Positions 9,012 through 20,534 are shown, counted from the first letter of the stretch. The stretch: DNA of 64,000 nucleotides from Acidobacteriota bacterium (GCA_016871195.1 VFZN01000006.1:1-64000), one strand, 5' to 3'. The notes: generated by a model from the sequence alone, not told the origin. Numbers and translations: made by a program.

Positions 9012-11636
9012 CTAGGGTCGACGAGGAGCCGTCGCTTCAGCGCCGCGCTGCTGGTAGATCTTCTTGGCCTCGTCGAACTGTGCGAAGACGTGAGCCCGTT
9101 CCTTCTGCGAGCGCCAGCCTGGCCACGCTTCGGCCATGAGCCGAAGCGTGTCGATCCACTTCACCGAGTACGCGGCTGACTCGGCGCTTCTCACTGGCGC
9201 GCCACCCACGGTCACCCACACCGGATTGGTGAACGCCTGGGCAAACCCGGCATCGAGCGGAAAGCGCTCGCTGCGCGCGCCTTCGATGCGCAGGTGATAC
9301 CAGCCACTCTGCGTCACCTTCAGCGTGCGTGTGAATTCGAGGGACATGCGATCACCCGTGAACGGTATCTCCTCGATCACCTGACCGTTGTGCACCAGCA
9401 GCGCCATGGCCACTGGCGTGATCGACCGGGCCCATCCACTGAGCTCGATGGGGCCACCGCCCACGGGCAGCGCCACCTCCTCACCAGGCCCACGGCCGTT
9501 GACCGTCATGGTCACGAGCGGACCGGTGGTGACAAACGCGCGTCCTGCCCGCAATCCGTCGAACCACGCAGGCATCGTCAGCCCGCGTTCGCCCGTGTAG
9601 ACGTAGGTGCGTACCGAGCCCACGAGCTTGCTGGCGTGCATGCTGCTGATGGAGTCTTCGCCACCGACCGCGGTTACCTTGAAGCCGTTGTTCAGCACGG
9701 CATACCAGGGCGAAAACCCGGCCCGTGCCGCGTCCGACCACTCCACCGCATCGGTCGTACCGAGGGCAGCGTCGACCATGAAGCCCTTCCCGCCACCGAG
9801 ACCGAACTGCAGCGGGTCATTGTCGCCGCCGAAGGCATGCACGTAGCCGACTGTGGCTCCCTGCGCCCGGGCCTTCCTGAGCATGTCGGTGTTGCTGGGA
9901 TACAGGCTCTCGATGGCTGTGCCTTCGTAGCCGGTGGTGAACGGCGACAGCAGGTGATCGCGCATGCCGAACATGAACACATGCCCGTAGAACGGCGGAC
10001 GATATTCCTGCCCGACGACCAGCACCCGATCGGCCTGCGACCGGGGATGCGGGCCACCGCCCTTGATGAAGTACTGGTAGTCGAGCACGCGGTTGTCCTT
10101 GTTCGCCACCTGCTCGTTGACGATGTCCTGATCCTCGGCGGCGGACATCATCATGAGGTTGTCGAGCGTGTTGTGCAGGTTGCCGGCATAGTTCATGTGC
10201 ACATGCGTTGATCCGCTGTACCAGCCGCGTGCATTGAGGTCGGCGATGCGCTTCATGCGGACCGTGACATGCGTCACTTCGTTCGCCCGGATGGCGAACG
10301 ACTGCCGATCGACGGCAGCCTCGAATCCGGCCACGGTGGTCATCTCCGACGGCCCGATCGGCATCTCGACGGTGAACGTGCCGGGCGTGTGGAAGATGCG
10401 GTCGCCGATGCCGCTGACGCGGGCGTAGGCCGTGGTGGGCACCCACTGCTTGCGGTCGGCGCCTGTCAGATGTGTGCGGGCCCCGATGATCTGCCCGGAT
10501 TGATCGTCGACCACGCGCACCGACAGCGTGCCCATGGGCCGTTTGTAGCGACGTTCGGTGATGTGCACGGTGCGTTGGGCACCGCCGTAGACTTCGAGCA
10601 GGGCCAGCTGCGGCAGGCCTTCCTCATTCGAGATGTAGGCGATCCATTCGCCGTCGGGTGACCAGCGGGGATGGAAGGCATCGTGCTCGAAGAAGGTCAG
10701 CTTGTAAGGCTCGCCCCCCTTGGTCGGCTGCACATAGAGATTGTTGTACTGGTCGGCCGAACCGCGCGTCGATGTGTAGACAAACCTGGCGCCGTCAATC
10801 GAGACATCGGGTCGGGTGCGGTAGAGCGTCTGTTCGGCCAGCACGACCGTGCCGCGTTCCATCGCCCGGGGTTCCGCGGGCACCCGGTACACGTTGCCCG
10901 ATCCGAGGGCGACATTCCGGTTCGAAATCACCAGCAGCTCGCGGCCGTCCGGCATCCAGGACGGCGCGATGTGCACGTCGGTGTTGCCGAAGTACAGGCG
11001 GTCGTTGGGGAAGGTGTTGTCGGTCGTCAGCGCGATCTCCGGCCCGGCGAAGGCACCATCACGGACAGGGCGTACTTTCAGGTTGAAGAATCCGTTCGGC
11101 GCCGTCGAGACATAGGCGAGGCGTGTGCCGTCGGGGGAGAACACCGGGTCGGTATAGACGTGGTCGTCCGAGGTCAGCGGTGTGGACACACCCGTGGCCA
11201 GGTTCAGCATCTCGAGCTGAATCTTCTGGCCGTCGTGATCCGCGGTGTACACGAGCCACTTGCCGTCGGGCGAGATGTCCGGAGACGAGTGATAGGCCGT
11301 GCCGGTGGTGAGTTCCTCGGCGCGACCGGTGGCAGGATCAACTTTCCAGATCGAGCCGCTCATGGCGACGGCGAGCCAGGTGCCGTCGGGCGCCCACTCG
11401 GGCCACCACGGCGTGGAGCTGACCGCAGGGGGCAGATAGAAATTGTGCATGTAATTGTCGCCCGTGCGGGCGGCGGCGTAGGGGCGCTGGCCCCCTCGGG
11501 TCTGCTGCTGCTGCGAGCCGCCCTGCATGGGAATCGGGGTCGGGGTCTGTGCGGTCAGCACGGCAACGGTGCCCAGGCCAAGCGCCAGCAGGGCACCCAG
11601 CACGGAACGCGAACGGGAACGACGGGGATGAGGCAT
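9012..11636 (-). CDS. CehA/McbA-like metallohydrolase with PD40 propeller, secreted
   Basis: Signal peptide from MPHPRRSRSRS; 'SPDGKWLVYTADHDG' repeats; 'GSTHVHMNYAGNLHNTLDNLMMMSAAEDQDIVNEQ' metal-site region; GGAGGA RBS. Confidence 0.75.
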   Translation of the reverse strand: MPHPRRSRSRSVLGALLALGLGTVAVLTAQTPTPIPMQGGSQQQQTRGGQRPYAAARTGDNYMHNFYLPPAVSSTPWWPEWAPDGTWLAVAMSGSIWKVDPATGRAEELTTGTAYHSSPDISPDGKWLVYTADHDGQKIQLEMLNLATGVSTPLTSDDHVYTDPVFSPDGTRLAYVSTAPNGFFNLKVRPVRDGAFAGPEIALTTDNTFPNDRLYFGNTDVHIAPSWMPDGRELLVISNRNVALGSGNVYRVPAEPRAMERGTVVLAEQTLYRTRPDVSIDGARFVYTSTRGSADQYNNLYVQPTKGGEPYKLTFFEHDAFHPRWSPDGEWIAYISNEEGLPQLALLEVYGGAQRTVHITERRYKRPMGTLSVRVVDDQSGQIIGARTHLTGADRKQWVPTTAYARVSGIGDRIFHTPGTFTVEMPIGPSEMTTVAGFEAAVDRQSFAIRANEVTHVTVRMKRIADLNARGWYSGSTHVHMNYAGNLHNTLDNLMMMSAAEDQDIVNEQVANKDNRVLDYQYFIKGGGPHPRSQADRVLVVGQEYRPPFYGHVFMFGMRDHLLSPFTTGYEGTAIESLYPSNTDMLRKARAQGATVGYVHAFGGDNDPLQFGLGGGKGFMVDAALGTTDAVEWSDAARAGFSPWYAVLNNGFKVTAVGGEDSISSMHASKLVGSVRTYVYTGERGLTMPAWFDGLRAGRAFVTTGPLVTMTVNGRGPGEEVALPVGGGPIELSGWARSITPVAMALLVHNGQVIEEIPFTGDRMSLEFTRTLKVTQSGWYHLRIEGARSERFPLDAGFAQAFTNPVWVTVGGAPVRSAESAAYSVKWIDTLRLMAEAWPGWRSQKERAHVFAQFDEAKKIYQQRGAEATAPRRP

Positions 11637-11710
11637 GGGGTCCTCCGGAGATGAGTTGGGGGAAGAACAGCCCGGCACCCCAGGACGGGATGCCGGGCAG
11701 GGCCGGGCGC

Positions 11711-14617
11711 TTAGAACGCCAGGCGGAAGGCGAACTGCATCACGCGCGGCTGATAGGCGTTGAGCAGATTCTGTCGCGGCTGGCCGAACGTCGCCGAGTT
11801 GACCTGGCCGTTGTAGGTGCCGTAGTTGGCGTGGTTGAACAGATTGAACACTTCGGCGATGGCCGTGATGCGCGAACCGCCGACCAGCGGAATGTCCTTC
11901 GACAGTCGCGCGTCGACGCGGTGCAGTGGGAATCCGCGCAGCGCGTTGCGGGGGATGACCTCGCCGATGCCGTACGACGTCTTCCCGTCAAAACGATCGG
12001 CGACGTCGGCCGGAATGGTGACTGGCGCGGTCACATAGCGGGTGACGCCGCCGTGGCCGAACGGATTGGCCGCATAGTTGGTCTGAAAATAGTTGCCAGA
12101 CCCGAACAGATAGGCCCCCGACACATTGATGCCCCACTTCATGCGCCAGATGGCGTTCAGCCGCAGCGTGTGGCGCTGGAAGTCGGTCGAGCGCGCCCAC
12201 TCGGCGTCCGGGTTGAACGGGTTGTCGCCCTGATATTGGAAGCTGTTCGTGTTGTCATGCTGGAACAGCAGATAGGTGTACGAGAGCGACGCCTGCCAGT
12301 TGTTGCGATAGCGGCGATTGATGGCCGACGAAATTGCCGCGTAGTCGGCCTTGCCATTCGACTCGAGCCACTGGATGACCCCATACCTGGGATCGGGGCG
12401 GCCCGCGGTCGTCGGATTCAGGCTGTAGCCGGTGGTGGGATTGAAGAACAGGTTCGGGTCGCGCTGGCGGGCGAAGTTGTAGCCCTTCCAGTAGGTGAAG
12501 TCGGCTTCGACGCCAATCACATCGCCCAGCTGCCCCTGGGCACCCAGGGTGCTCTGCCAGGTATACGGCATGCGGTAGTCGTGCGCGATGACGCGCGGCG
12601 ACTGGGCCGGCAGCGGGAACTTGCCACTGATGTAGTCCTGCGCCGTGCGGCCACGGGTCGGATCCTGCACGAAGTTCGGCAGTCCGTCATACGGGAACGA
12701 GTTTACGAGAATACGCTGTCCGTTGAACGACTGCTGGCTGAACGTGGTGTTCGAATCGGGAATACTGAAGTAAAGGCCGCTGCCGCCACGCACCACGAGG
12801 TTGCCCTTGCCGCCGACATTCCAGTTGAAGCCCCCGCGCGGCGCCACATTCCGGAGGTCGCGCAGGCCACCCGGATAGAGCTTGTCGCCGGGGTTGAGCG
12901 GGATGTCCGTGTACTGGTTGCCTGTGCGCGGATTGAAGGTGAGCTGCGAGGTCACGTACGGCGGGTCGAGTGCGCCCCAGTCAGCGTCCCACCGGATGCC
13001 GTAATTCACCGTGAAGGTGTTGGTCATCCGCCACGTGTCGCCGGCCCAGAGGGCCACGGTCGGACGGGGAATCTCGATCGTCCAGTCGCCGAAGTTGAGG
13101 TCGAAGCGCTGGACGAAGCCGTCGAGGCCCGTCACGTCCCACTTGCTTGGATCGTTCCACGCGCTGGCCGGGAACCGGCGGTTGAGGTCGTCGGGATTGC
13201 GTGTGAAGATGAACTCGCCGCGTGACAGCAGCTGCCACTCGCCCGTATCGCGCCACCGCAGATATTCGGCGCCGACCTTGATGTCGTGCTTGCCACGCGT
13301 CAGGTTGAGGTCGTAGCGACCGCTGAACGTGTTCTGGTTGAACCGCTGCGGATAGTTGCGGCGCTGGCCCACGGTGAGGGCCGGGAACACGTAGTTGGGC
13401 GTGTTCCGCAGGGCATCGACCGCCAGATCGTTCCGCCAGTTGAAGTGCGTGTAGCCCAGGCGCACCTCCTGAAGGGTCGAGGGTCCGAGCACCTTGGCCC
13501 AGGTGGCCACGACGTTGCCGGCGCGCTGCGAACGGTTGGCGGCCTGCGACGGATGCTCGATGCCGGACACCTGCGTGAAGGGGTTCTTGCGGTCCCAGTA
13601 CGAGCCGCGCACGGTCAGGTGATCCTGCGGCTTGACCTGCCAGTCGCCTCGGCCGAGGAAGCTGTTCTGCACGGTCTTGGTGTCGAACGAGAAGTTCTGC
13701 CCCGGCAGTCCCGGGGGCGCCGTGATGATGGTGTTCGGCTCGTTCTCGCGCTCGTACGACAGGAAGTAGTGCATCTGGTCACGGATGATCGGGCCGCCGA
13801 TGGCCGCGCCCATCTGCTGGTTCGAGTAGGGCAGCACGCGGTTGGCCACGAAGTCCTTCTCGTTGAACTTGTCGTCGCGGAAGAACCCGTAGACCGCGCC
13901 ATCGACGTTGTTGGTTCCCGAGCGTGAGATGGCCTGCACCTGCATGCCGAGCGAGCGGCCCTGGGTGACGTCGAACAGGTTGGTAACCACCTGGAACTCC
14001 GCAATCGCCTCGCGGCTGAAGCGCGGCTGACCGAAGCCGCCGCCGGCGACCTGCTGCGTGATTTCCTGGCCGTCGAGGTTCAGCTGGAAGGCACGGTCAC
14101 GCACGCCGGGGTTGTTGTCGATGGCATTGGCCACGACACCGCGGACCTGCATGGCCAGTTCCATCCAGTTGCGGCCCTGCAGCGGCAGTTCCTCCATCTG
14201 GCGGCGGTCGACGTTGCCGCCGACCTGGGTCGAGGCGATGTCGACCAGCGGCGCTTCACCGGTCACGGTGACCGTCTCCTGGAGCGTGGCGACCTTCAGC
14301 GAGAAGGGGATGGTGCGCGACTGGCCCACCAGCAGTTCCACATCGGGAATCAGCACGGTGTTGAAGCCGGCCAGTTCGGCGGTCACTTTGTAGCGGGCCG
14401 GAGGCAGCCCGCGCAGCCGGTACTCGCCCCGTTCGTCGGTGACATCCGAGAACACGCGACCGGTGTCGAGTCCCGTGGCCGTCACGGTGACGCCCGGCAG
14501 GGCACCACCGGTGTCGTCGGTCACGGTCCCGACCAGCGTGGCCTCCTGGGCGGCGGCCACACCGACGCCCACGCCCAGCAGCAGCGCCACGATTCCTGCC
14601 ATCACACGATTTCGCAT
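11711..14617 (-). CDS. TonB-dependent receptor with carboxypeptidase-regulatory-like N-terminal domain (Oar-like)
   Basis: Signal peptide, 'TLVGTVTDDTGGALPGVTVTATGLDTG', plug region 'VNLDGQEI'-type, terminal Phe 'MQFAFRLAF'; RBS before ATG at 14617. Confidence 0.88.
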   Translation of the reverse strand: MRNRVMAGIVALLLGVGVGVAAAQEATLVGTVTDDTGGALPGVTVTATGLDTGRVFSDVTDERGEYRLRGLPPARYKVTAELAGFNTVLIPDVELLVGQSRTIPFSLKVATLQETVTVTGEAPLVDIASTQVGGNVDRRQMEELPLQGRNWMELAMQVRGVVANAIDNNPGVRDRAFQLNLDGQEITQQVAGGGFGQPRFSREAIAEFQVVTNLFDVTQGRSLGMQVQAISRSGTNNVDGAVYGFFRDDKFNEKDFVANRVLPYSNQQMGAAIGGPIIRDQMHYFLSYERENEPNTIITAPPGLPGQNFSFDTKTVQNSFLGRGDWQVKPQDHLTVRGSYWDRKNPFTQVSGIEHPSQAANRSQRAGNVVATWAKVLGPSTLQEVRLGYTHFNWRNDLAVDALRNTPNYVFPALTVGQRRNYPQRFNQNTFSGRYDLNLTRGKHDIKVGAEYLRWRDTGEWQLLSRGEFIFTRNPDDLNRRFPASAWNDPSKWDVTGLDGFVQRFDLNFGDWTIEIPRPTVALWAGDTWRMTNTFTVNYGIRWDADWGALDPPYVTSQLTFNPRTGNQYTDIPLNPGDKLYPGGLRDLRNVAPRGGFNWNVGGKGNLVVRGGSGLYFSIPDSNTTFSQQSFNGQRILVNSFPYDGLPNFVQDPTRGRTAQDYISGKFPLPAQSPRVIAHDYRMPYTWQSTLGAQGQLGDVIGVEADFTYWKGYNFARQRDPNLFFNPTTGYSLNPTTAGRPDPRYGVIQWLESNGKADYAAISSAINRRYRNNWQASLSYTYLLFQHDNTNSFQYQGDNPFNPDAEWARSTDFQRHTLRLNAIWRMKWGINVSGAYLFGSGNYFQTNYAANPFGHGGVTRYVTAPVTIPADVADRFDGKTSYGIGEVIPRNALRGFPLHRVDARLSKDIPLVGGSRITAIAEVFNLFNHANYGTYNGQVNSATFGQPRQNLLNAYQPRVMQFAFRLAF

Positions 14618-14781
14618 ACAACCTCCTCCGATGGGCACTCCCCCAGGGCACAGCCCCTGATGACACATCCCCTGCAGAGCAACAGGTCCTACAGACGGAC
14701 GCATACCGGCCATCTGCGGCCCGGAGGGGCTGCCGAATGGCGCGAAGCATAGCACAGGGCATGCGGCCGCGACCGGGCCGC

Positions 14782-14787
14782 TATACT
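14782..14787 (+). promoter_or_regulatory. -10-like element TATACT, 10 nt before rlmB GTG (probable leaderless)
   Basis: TATACT-N10-GTG with no Shine-Dalgarno. Confidence 0.5.
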
Positions 14788-14797
14788 CGTCGGCACC

Positions 14798-15517
14798 GTG
14801 CGAATTCATGGGGTGAATCCAGTCATCGAGGCCCTGCGGGCCGGCCGGGTGCGACGGGTACGGGTGGCTGACCGGGATGATGCCCGGATGCGCGAACTGC
14901 TGGACCTGGCGGCCTCGCGCGGCGTGCCCGTCGTTCGCACGACGCGAGACGTGCTCGACCGCGAGTCGCAGCACGGGGTGCATCAGGGGGTGACCGCCGA
15001 CGTCGACGCACTGCCGGCCGGCAGCCTCGACGCCTTCACGGCCCGTCTCGACCCGCCGCCGCTCATCGTGGTGCTTGACGAGGTGGAAGATCCCCAGAAC
15101 GTCGGGGCCATCCTGCGGTCGATGGATGCGGTGGGTGCCACGGGGCTGGTGCGTCAGACGCGCCGCGCCGCGCCGCTCGAGGGGGCGGCCGCCAAGGCCT
15201 CGGCCGGCGCGGTGCACCATGTGCCTGTGGCGGACACGGTCAACATCGCGCGGGCGGTCGAGCAGCTGAAGGCCGCGGGGGTCTGGACAATTGGACTGGA
15301 CGCGTCGGCGGAGATTCCGTATCATCAGTGGGATCTCACGCTTCCAACGGCGCTCGTGCTGGGCGCCGAGGGGCACGGGCTGCGTCGGCTCGTGCGGGAA
15401 CGGTGTGACAGCGTGGTCAGCATTCCGATGCGGGGCCACGTGGGCAGTTTGAATGTTTCGGCGGCGGCAGCGGTCGTGTTGTACGAGGCGCTGCGCCAGC
15501 GAAGCCGGGGGAGGTAA
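14798..15517 (+). CDS. rlmB: 23S rRNA 2'-O-ribose methyltransferase RlmB-like (SpoU family)
   Basis: 'IHGVNPVIEALRAG', 'VLDEVEDPQNVGAILRSMDAVGATGLV', 'LVLGAEGHGLRRLVRERCDSVVSIPMRGHVGSLNVSAAAAVVLYE'. Confidence 0.88.
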   Translation: MRIHGVNPVIEALRAGRVRRVRVADRDDARMRELLDLAASRGVPVVRTTRDVLDRESQHGVHQGVTADVDALPAGSLDAFTARLDPPPLIVVLDEVEDPQNVGAILRSMDAVGATGLVRQTRRAAPLEGAAAKASAGAVHHVPVADTVNIARAVEQLKAAGVWTIGLDASAEIPYHQWDLTLPTALVLGAEGHGLRRLVRERCDSVVSIPMRGHVGSLNVSAAAAVVLYEALRQRSRGR

Positions 15518-15629
15518 CCCGGCCCTGAACTCCGTGGCGGCTGCGCAGTGCGCGCAGGGGCCGTCGGAACAGCAGGGACGGGGCCGTTCGACTCCGGAGG
15601 AGGTGTCTGTCTGACGTAAGCCCTGCAGC

Positions 15630-15658
15630 TTGCGCGTCCGTTCTGGACGTGCTACTCT
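15630..15658 (+). promoter_or_regulatory. sigma70-type promoter of the tRNA-tuf cluster
   Basis: TTGCGC (15630-15635) - 17 bp - TACTCT (15653-15658). Confidence 0.6.
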
Positions 15659-15673
15659 TCCCTTCTTTGTCTG

Positions 15674-15750
15674 GCTGGCGTAGCTCAGCCCGGTAGAGCA
15701 GCTGATTTGTAATCAGCCGGTCGGGGGTTCAAATCCCTCCGCCAGCTCCA
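15674..15750 (+). tRNA. tRNA-Thr (TGT)
   Basis: Cloverleaf: acceptor GCTGGCG/CGCCAGC, anticodon arm GCTGA-TTTGTAA-TCAGC, GGTTCAAATCC T arm, encoded CCA. Confidence 0.95.
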
Positions 15751-15855
15751 CCGGCTCTTCGCGATACAGACGGTGCCGGTCACTTCGGGGGCCGGGACAG
15801 GTAGACGGAGGGTCGGCAGGGAGCGGTTCGCAGCACGACGGGCGATTCAGGTGTC

Positions 15856-15942
15856 GGGCAGGTGGCGGAGCGGTCAATCGCAGCAGACTGTAAATCTGCC
15901 GCCCCATGGGCTACGGAGGTTCGAATCCTCCCCTGCCCACCA
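15856..15942 (+). tRNA. tRNA-Tyr (GTA)
   Basis: Acceptor GGGCAGG/CCTGCCC, anticodon arm GCAGA-CTGTAAA-TCTGC, long variable arm, encoded CCA. Confidence 0.95.
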
Positions 15943-16105
15943 ACGTCTGGTCCCATGAAGCCAGGTCTTTCGTGACAGGTCGGCAGCCGCCGGCCTCGGG
16001 CGGGCGGCAGTTGTCCGGTGTGTGCGAGCGTCAGGCAGGCGAGACGGACAGGAGTGAGACGCGTGGTCGGGTGCGCAGCCGCGCCCGGTCGGGCATGGTG
16101 CGAAG

Positions 16106-16180
16106 GCGGGAGTAACTCAGTGGTAGAGTCACAGCCTTCCAAGCTGTTGGTCGCGGGTTCGATCCCCGTCTCCCGCTCCA
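16106..16180 (+). tRNA. tRNA-Gly (TCC)
   Basis: Acceptor GCGGGAG/CTCCCGC, anticodon arm ACAGC-CTTCCAA-GCTGT, encoded CCA. Confidence 0.95.
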
Positions 16181-16181
16181 T

Positions 16182-16257
16182 GCCGATGTAGCTCAGTTGG
16201 CAGAGCACGTCCTTGGTAAGGACGAGGTCACCGGTTCGATCCCGGTCATCGGCTCCA
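16182..16257 (+). tRNA. tRNA-Thr (GGT)
   Basis: Acceptor GCCGATG/CATCGGC, anticodon arm CGTCC-TTGGTAA-GGACG, encoded CCA. Confidence 0.95.
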
Positions 16258-16276
16258 GTGTGTTGCGGTAAGGCGT

Positions 16277-16347
16277 CCGGGTGCCTTACTGCGGAAGGCA
16301 GGGCACCCGGGTGAACAGTCACGACGCCGGCACGGTGCCGAGCCGTC
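16277..16347 (+). promoter_or_regulatory. Structured tuf 5' leader (hairpins)
   Basis: CCGGGTGCC (16277-16285)/GGCACCCGG (16302-16310); GTGA-ACAG-TCAC; CGGCACGGTGCCG palindrome at 16328-16340. Confidence 0.45.
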
Positions 16348-16374
16348 AGTCCTCGAGGAAGCGAAGAGCGAGTC

Positions 16375-17574
<1,200 letters not shown>

Positions 17575-17650
17575 TCAGGCTGCGCAGTGGCGGGCACCGG
17601 CCTCTGGCTGGTGCCCTGCTGCTCGGGCGCGGGTCTTTGGGATATACCCC

Positions 17651-17800
17651 ATGCGAGACATCATTCAGATGGCGTGCGGCGACTGCAAGCGCCGGAACTA
17701 CAGCACGACCAAGAACAAGAAGAAGACCACCGAGCGGGTAGAGCTCAGCAAGTACTGCCGGTTCTGCCGGAAGCATACGCCGCACAAAGAACAGAAGTAA
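17651..17800 (+). CDS. rpmG: 50S ribosomal protein L33 (zinc-binding type)
   Basis: Translation [49 protein letters not shown]; too short for the ORF track. Confidence 0.95.
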   Translation: MRDIIQMACGDCKRRNYSTTKNKKKTTERVELSKYCRFCRKHTPHKEQK

Positions 17801-17840
17801 GGCGACGCGTGCGACGGTCGGGGCGGGCGCCCCGAGGTGT

Positions 17841-17916
17841 AGGCCAGTAGCTCAATTGGTAGAGCACCGGTCTCCAAAACCGGGGGTTGGGGGTTCGAGT
17901 CCCTCCTGGCCTGCCA
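17841..17916 (+). tRNA. tRNA-Trp (CCA)
   Basis: Acceptor AGGCCAG/CTGGCCT, anticodon arm CCGGT-CTCCAAA-ACCGG, encoded CCA. Confidence 0.95.
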
Positions 17917-17929
17917 CACTTCATCGCGG

Positions 17930-18205
17930 TTGAGGACCAGGGCATTGGCAACTGAGACGGTAGAACAGACACACGACGGATCGGGCAGCCCTGCGGGCCA
18001 GGAGGGTCGCGTCGGCGGCTTCTTCGCCGACGTACAGGCGGAGATGAAGCGGGTCACCTGGCCGTCGCAGCGCGAGGTCAGCGCGACCACGATCGTCGTC
18101 ATTGTGACGTCGGTGGTGTTCGGCTTGTATCTTTTCGGGGTCGATTTGCTCATCAGCCGCGGCGTGCAGTGGGTGCTGCAGCGCTTCGGGGCAGGTGGCG
18201 CATGA
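17930..18205 (+). CDS. secE: Preprotein translocase subunit SecE
   Basis: '[43 protein letters not shown]'; start could be slightly downstream. Confidence 0.93.
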   Translation: MRTRALATETVEQTHDGSGSPAGQEGRVGGFFADVQAEMKRVTWPSQREVSATTIVVIVTSVVFGLYLFGVDLLISRGVQWVLQRFGAGGA

Positions 18206-18741
18206 GCGAGAGCGGCAAGCAGTGGTACATCGTGCACACCTATTCCGGCTTCGAGCGGAAGGTGGCCGAGTCGCTGGCCGATCGGGCGAAAGCGTATGGT
18301 CTGGCCGACGACATCGGCGAGATTCTGGTGCCGAGCGAAGACGTCATCGAGATGCGCGGCGGCCGGAAGATTGTGACCAACAAGCGCATCCTGCCGGGCT
18401 ACATCCTGGTTGAGATGCACATGACCGACAACGCGTGGCATGTTGTCAAGAACACGCCGAAGGTGACCGGATTTGTCGGGCCCGGGTCCAAGCCGCATCC
18501 GCTGACCAAGGAGGAGGTCGAACACGTCCTCGAACAGGTGCGGACGGCGGCCGAGAAACCGAAGCCCAAGTATTCGTTCGATCGGGGCGATCAGGTGCGC
18601 ATCAACGAGGGGCCGTTTGCGAGCTTCAGCGGTGTGGTCGACGAGGTTAACCCCGACAAGAACACGCTGAAGGTCATGGTGACTATTTTCGGCCGCTCGA
18701 CGCCCGTGGAACTCGATTTCCTCCAGGTGGAGAAGCTCTGA
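18202..18741 (+). CDS. nusG: Transcription termination/antitermination factor NusG
   Basis: '[20 protein letters not shown]', KOW '[51 protein letters not shown]'. Confidence 0.97.
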   Translation: MSESGKQWYIVHTYSGFERKVAESLADRAKAYGLADDIGEILVPSEDVIEMRGGRKIVTNKRILPGYILVEMHMTDNAWHVVKNTPKVTGFVGPGSKPHPLTKEEVEHVLEQVRTAAEKPKPKYSFDRGDQVRINEGPFASFSGVVDEVNPDKNTLKVMVTIFGRSTPVELDFLQVEKL

Positions 18742-18774
18742 GCCCCGGCGCGGGCTGAAAGCGAACAGTAAATT

Positions 18775-19200
18775 ATGGCGAAGAAAGTTCAAGGCTTCGT
18801 GAAGCTCCAGATTCCGGCCGGCAAGGCCACGCCGGCGCCGCCGGTGGGCACGGCCCTCGGGCCGCACGGCGTCAACATCATGGACTTCTGCAAGGCGTTC
18901 AACGCGCGCACCGCGAAGGACGAAGGGCTGATCATTCCGGCGGTGGTGACGATTTATTCCGATCGGTCGTACACGTTCGTCACCAAGACGCCGCCGGCTC
19001 CGGTGCTGCTCAAGCGCGCAGCCAACATCGCCAAGGGTTCGGCGGTGCCGAACAAAAACAAGGTAGGCACGGTTACGGCGAAGCAGGTCGAGGAGATCGC
19101 GAAGCTGAAGATGCCCGATCTGAACTGCGAGTCTCTCGAGGCCGCCGTGAAGACCGTGGCGGGCACGGCCCGGTCGATGGGACTCGACGTCATCCAGTAA
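18775..19200 (+). CDS. rplK: 50S ribosomal protein L11
   Basis: '[41 protein letters not shown]'. Confidence 0.98.
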   Translation: MAKKVQGFVKLQIPAGKATPAPPVGTALGPHGVNIMDFCKAFNARTAKDEGLIIPAVVTIYSDRSYTFVTKTPPAPVLLKRAANIAKGSAVPNKNKVGTVTAKQVEEIAKLKMPDLNCESLEAAVKTVAGTARSMGLDVIQ

Positions 19201-19207
19201 GGCGTAT

Positions 19208-19912
19208 ATGGCTACTCACGGCAAGAAGTATTCGGCGGCCAAGCAGCAGGTTGAGGACCGCCCGTATGCTCTGGACGAAGCGCTACCGCTCGTCCAGAAG
19301 CTCAAGTTTGCAAAGTTTGACGAGACCGTCGCGCTTTCGATCCGGCTGGGGGTCGACCCCAAGCATGCCGACCAGATGGTGCGCGGCACGGTCGTGCTGC
19401 CCCACGGTCTCGGCAAGTCGAAGCGGGTGGTGGTGATCGCCAGCCCCGACAAGCAGAAGGACGCGCTCGAGGCGGGAGCCGACGTCGTCGGCGGCGACGA
19501 GTTGGTCGACCGCATCGCGGGTGGCTGGGTCGACTTCGAGGCGGTGGTCGCCACGCCCGACATGATGCGTGCCGTCGGCAAGCTCGGCAAGGTGCTGGGG
19601 CCCCGTGGCCTGATGCCCAACCCGAAGACGGGCACCGTCACGCCCAACGTCGCGCAGGCCGTCACGGAAATCAAGGCCGGCAAGGTTGAGTTCCGCGTCG
19701 ACAAGACCGGCATCGTGCACGCTCCGGTCGGCAAGGTGTCGTTCCCCGCGCAGAACCTGATTGAAAACGCCTCAGCGCTGCTCGATAGCATCGTCCGGGC
19801 GAAGCCCTCGGCCGCCAAGGGTAAGTTTCTGAAGAGCATCACGGTGTCCTCGACCATGGGGCCCGGGGTGCGCATCGATGAGACCGGCGTGGAAGCTGCC
19901 GCGAAGCGCTAG
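19208..19912 (+). CDS. rplA: 50S ribosomal protein L1
   Basis: '[26 protein letters not shown]'. Confidence 0.98.
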   Translation: MATHGKKYSAAKQQVEDRPYALDEALPLVQKLKFAKFDETVALSIRLGVDPKHADQMVRGTVVLPHGLGKSKRVVVIASPDKQKDALEAGADVVGGDELVDRIAGGWVDFEAVVATPDMMRAVGKLGKVLGPRGLMPNPKTGTVTPNVAQAVTEIKAGKVEFRVDKTGIVHAPVGKVSFPAQNLIENASALLDSIVRAKPSAAKGKFLKSITVSSTMGPGVRIDETGVEAAAKR

Positions 19913-19936
19913 CCGCGGGGGGAGACGACAATAATC

Positions 19937-20461
19937 ATGGCAGTCACACGAGCCGACAAGGCAGCCGAGCTGGCCGCGCTGGAGGGTCTCTTCCAGGGGG
20001 CCGACGCGGCAGTGCTCATCGACTTCACGGGCATCAACGTGCCGCAGGTCACCGAACTGCGACGCGAACTGCGCAAGGCCACGGCCGAATATCGCGTGGT
20101 CAAGAACACGCTGGCCCGGCGCGCACTGGCAGGGACGCCGTATGCCGTCCTGTCGGCACACTTTGAGGGGACGACGGCGGTCGCCTACACCGGAGAAGAC
20201 CCGGTCGGGCTGGCCAAGACGCTGACGACCTTCATGAAGAACGCCCCGACGCTCAAGATCAAAGCGGCGGTGGTGCAGGGGCAGGCCATCAAGCCTGCCG
20301 AAGTCACCGACCTTGCGAACATGCCGGGCAAGCCCGAGCTGTACGCGCAGCTGCTCTCCGTGCTGCAGGGCCCGGCCACCAGTCTGGTGCGGGTGCTGAG
20401 CGCGGTGCCGCGGGATCTGGTGAGCGTGCTCTCGCAGGCCGAGCAGCAGCGCAAGGGTTAG
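19937..20461 (+). CDS. rplJ: 50S ribosomal protein L10
   Basis: L10 fold sequence '[38 protein letters not shown]' and operon position. Confidence 0.96.
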   Translation: MAVTRADKAAELAALEGLFQGADAAVLIDFTGINVPQVTELRRELRKATAEYRVVKNTLARRALAGTPYAVLSAHFEGTTAVAYTGEDPVGLAKTLTTFMKNAPTLKIKAAVVQGQAIKPAEVTDLANMPGKPELYAQLLSVLQGPATSLVRVLSAVPRDLVSVLSQAEQQRKG

Positions 20462-20534
20462 CAGGAGGCCGGCGGCCGTCCGGCGCCGGCAAACAGGTGT
20501 GAAGTGGGTAGCAGTTCTTAAGGAGCAGAGTGCA

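Noticed and set aside
11549-13225. 558-aa + strand ORF
   Set aside because: Antisense to the TonB receptor and the end of the CehA-like gene; low-complexity Arg/Val/Ala composition typical of high-GC shadow ORFs.
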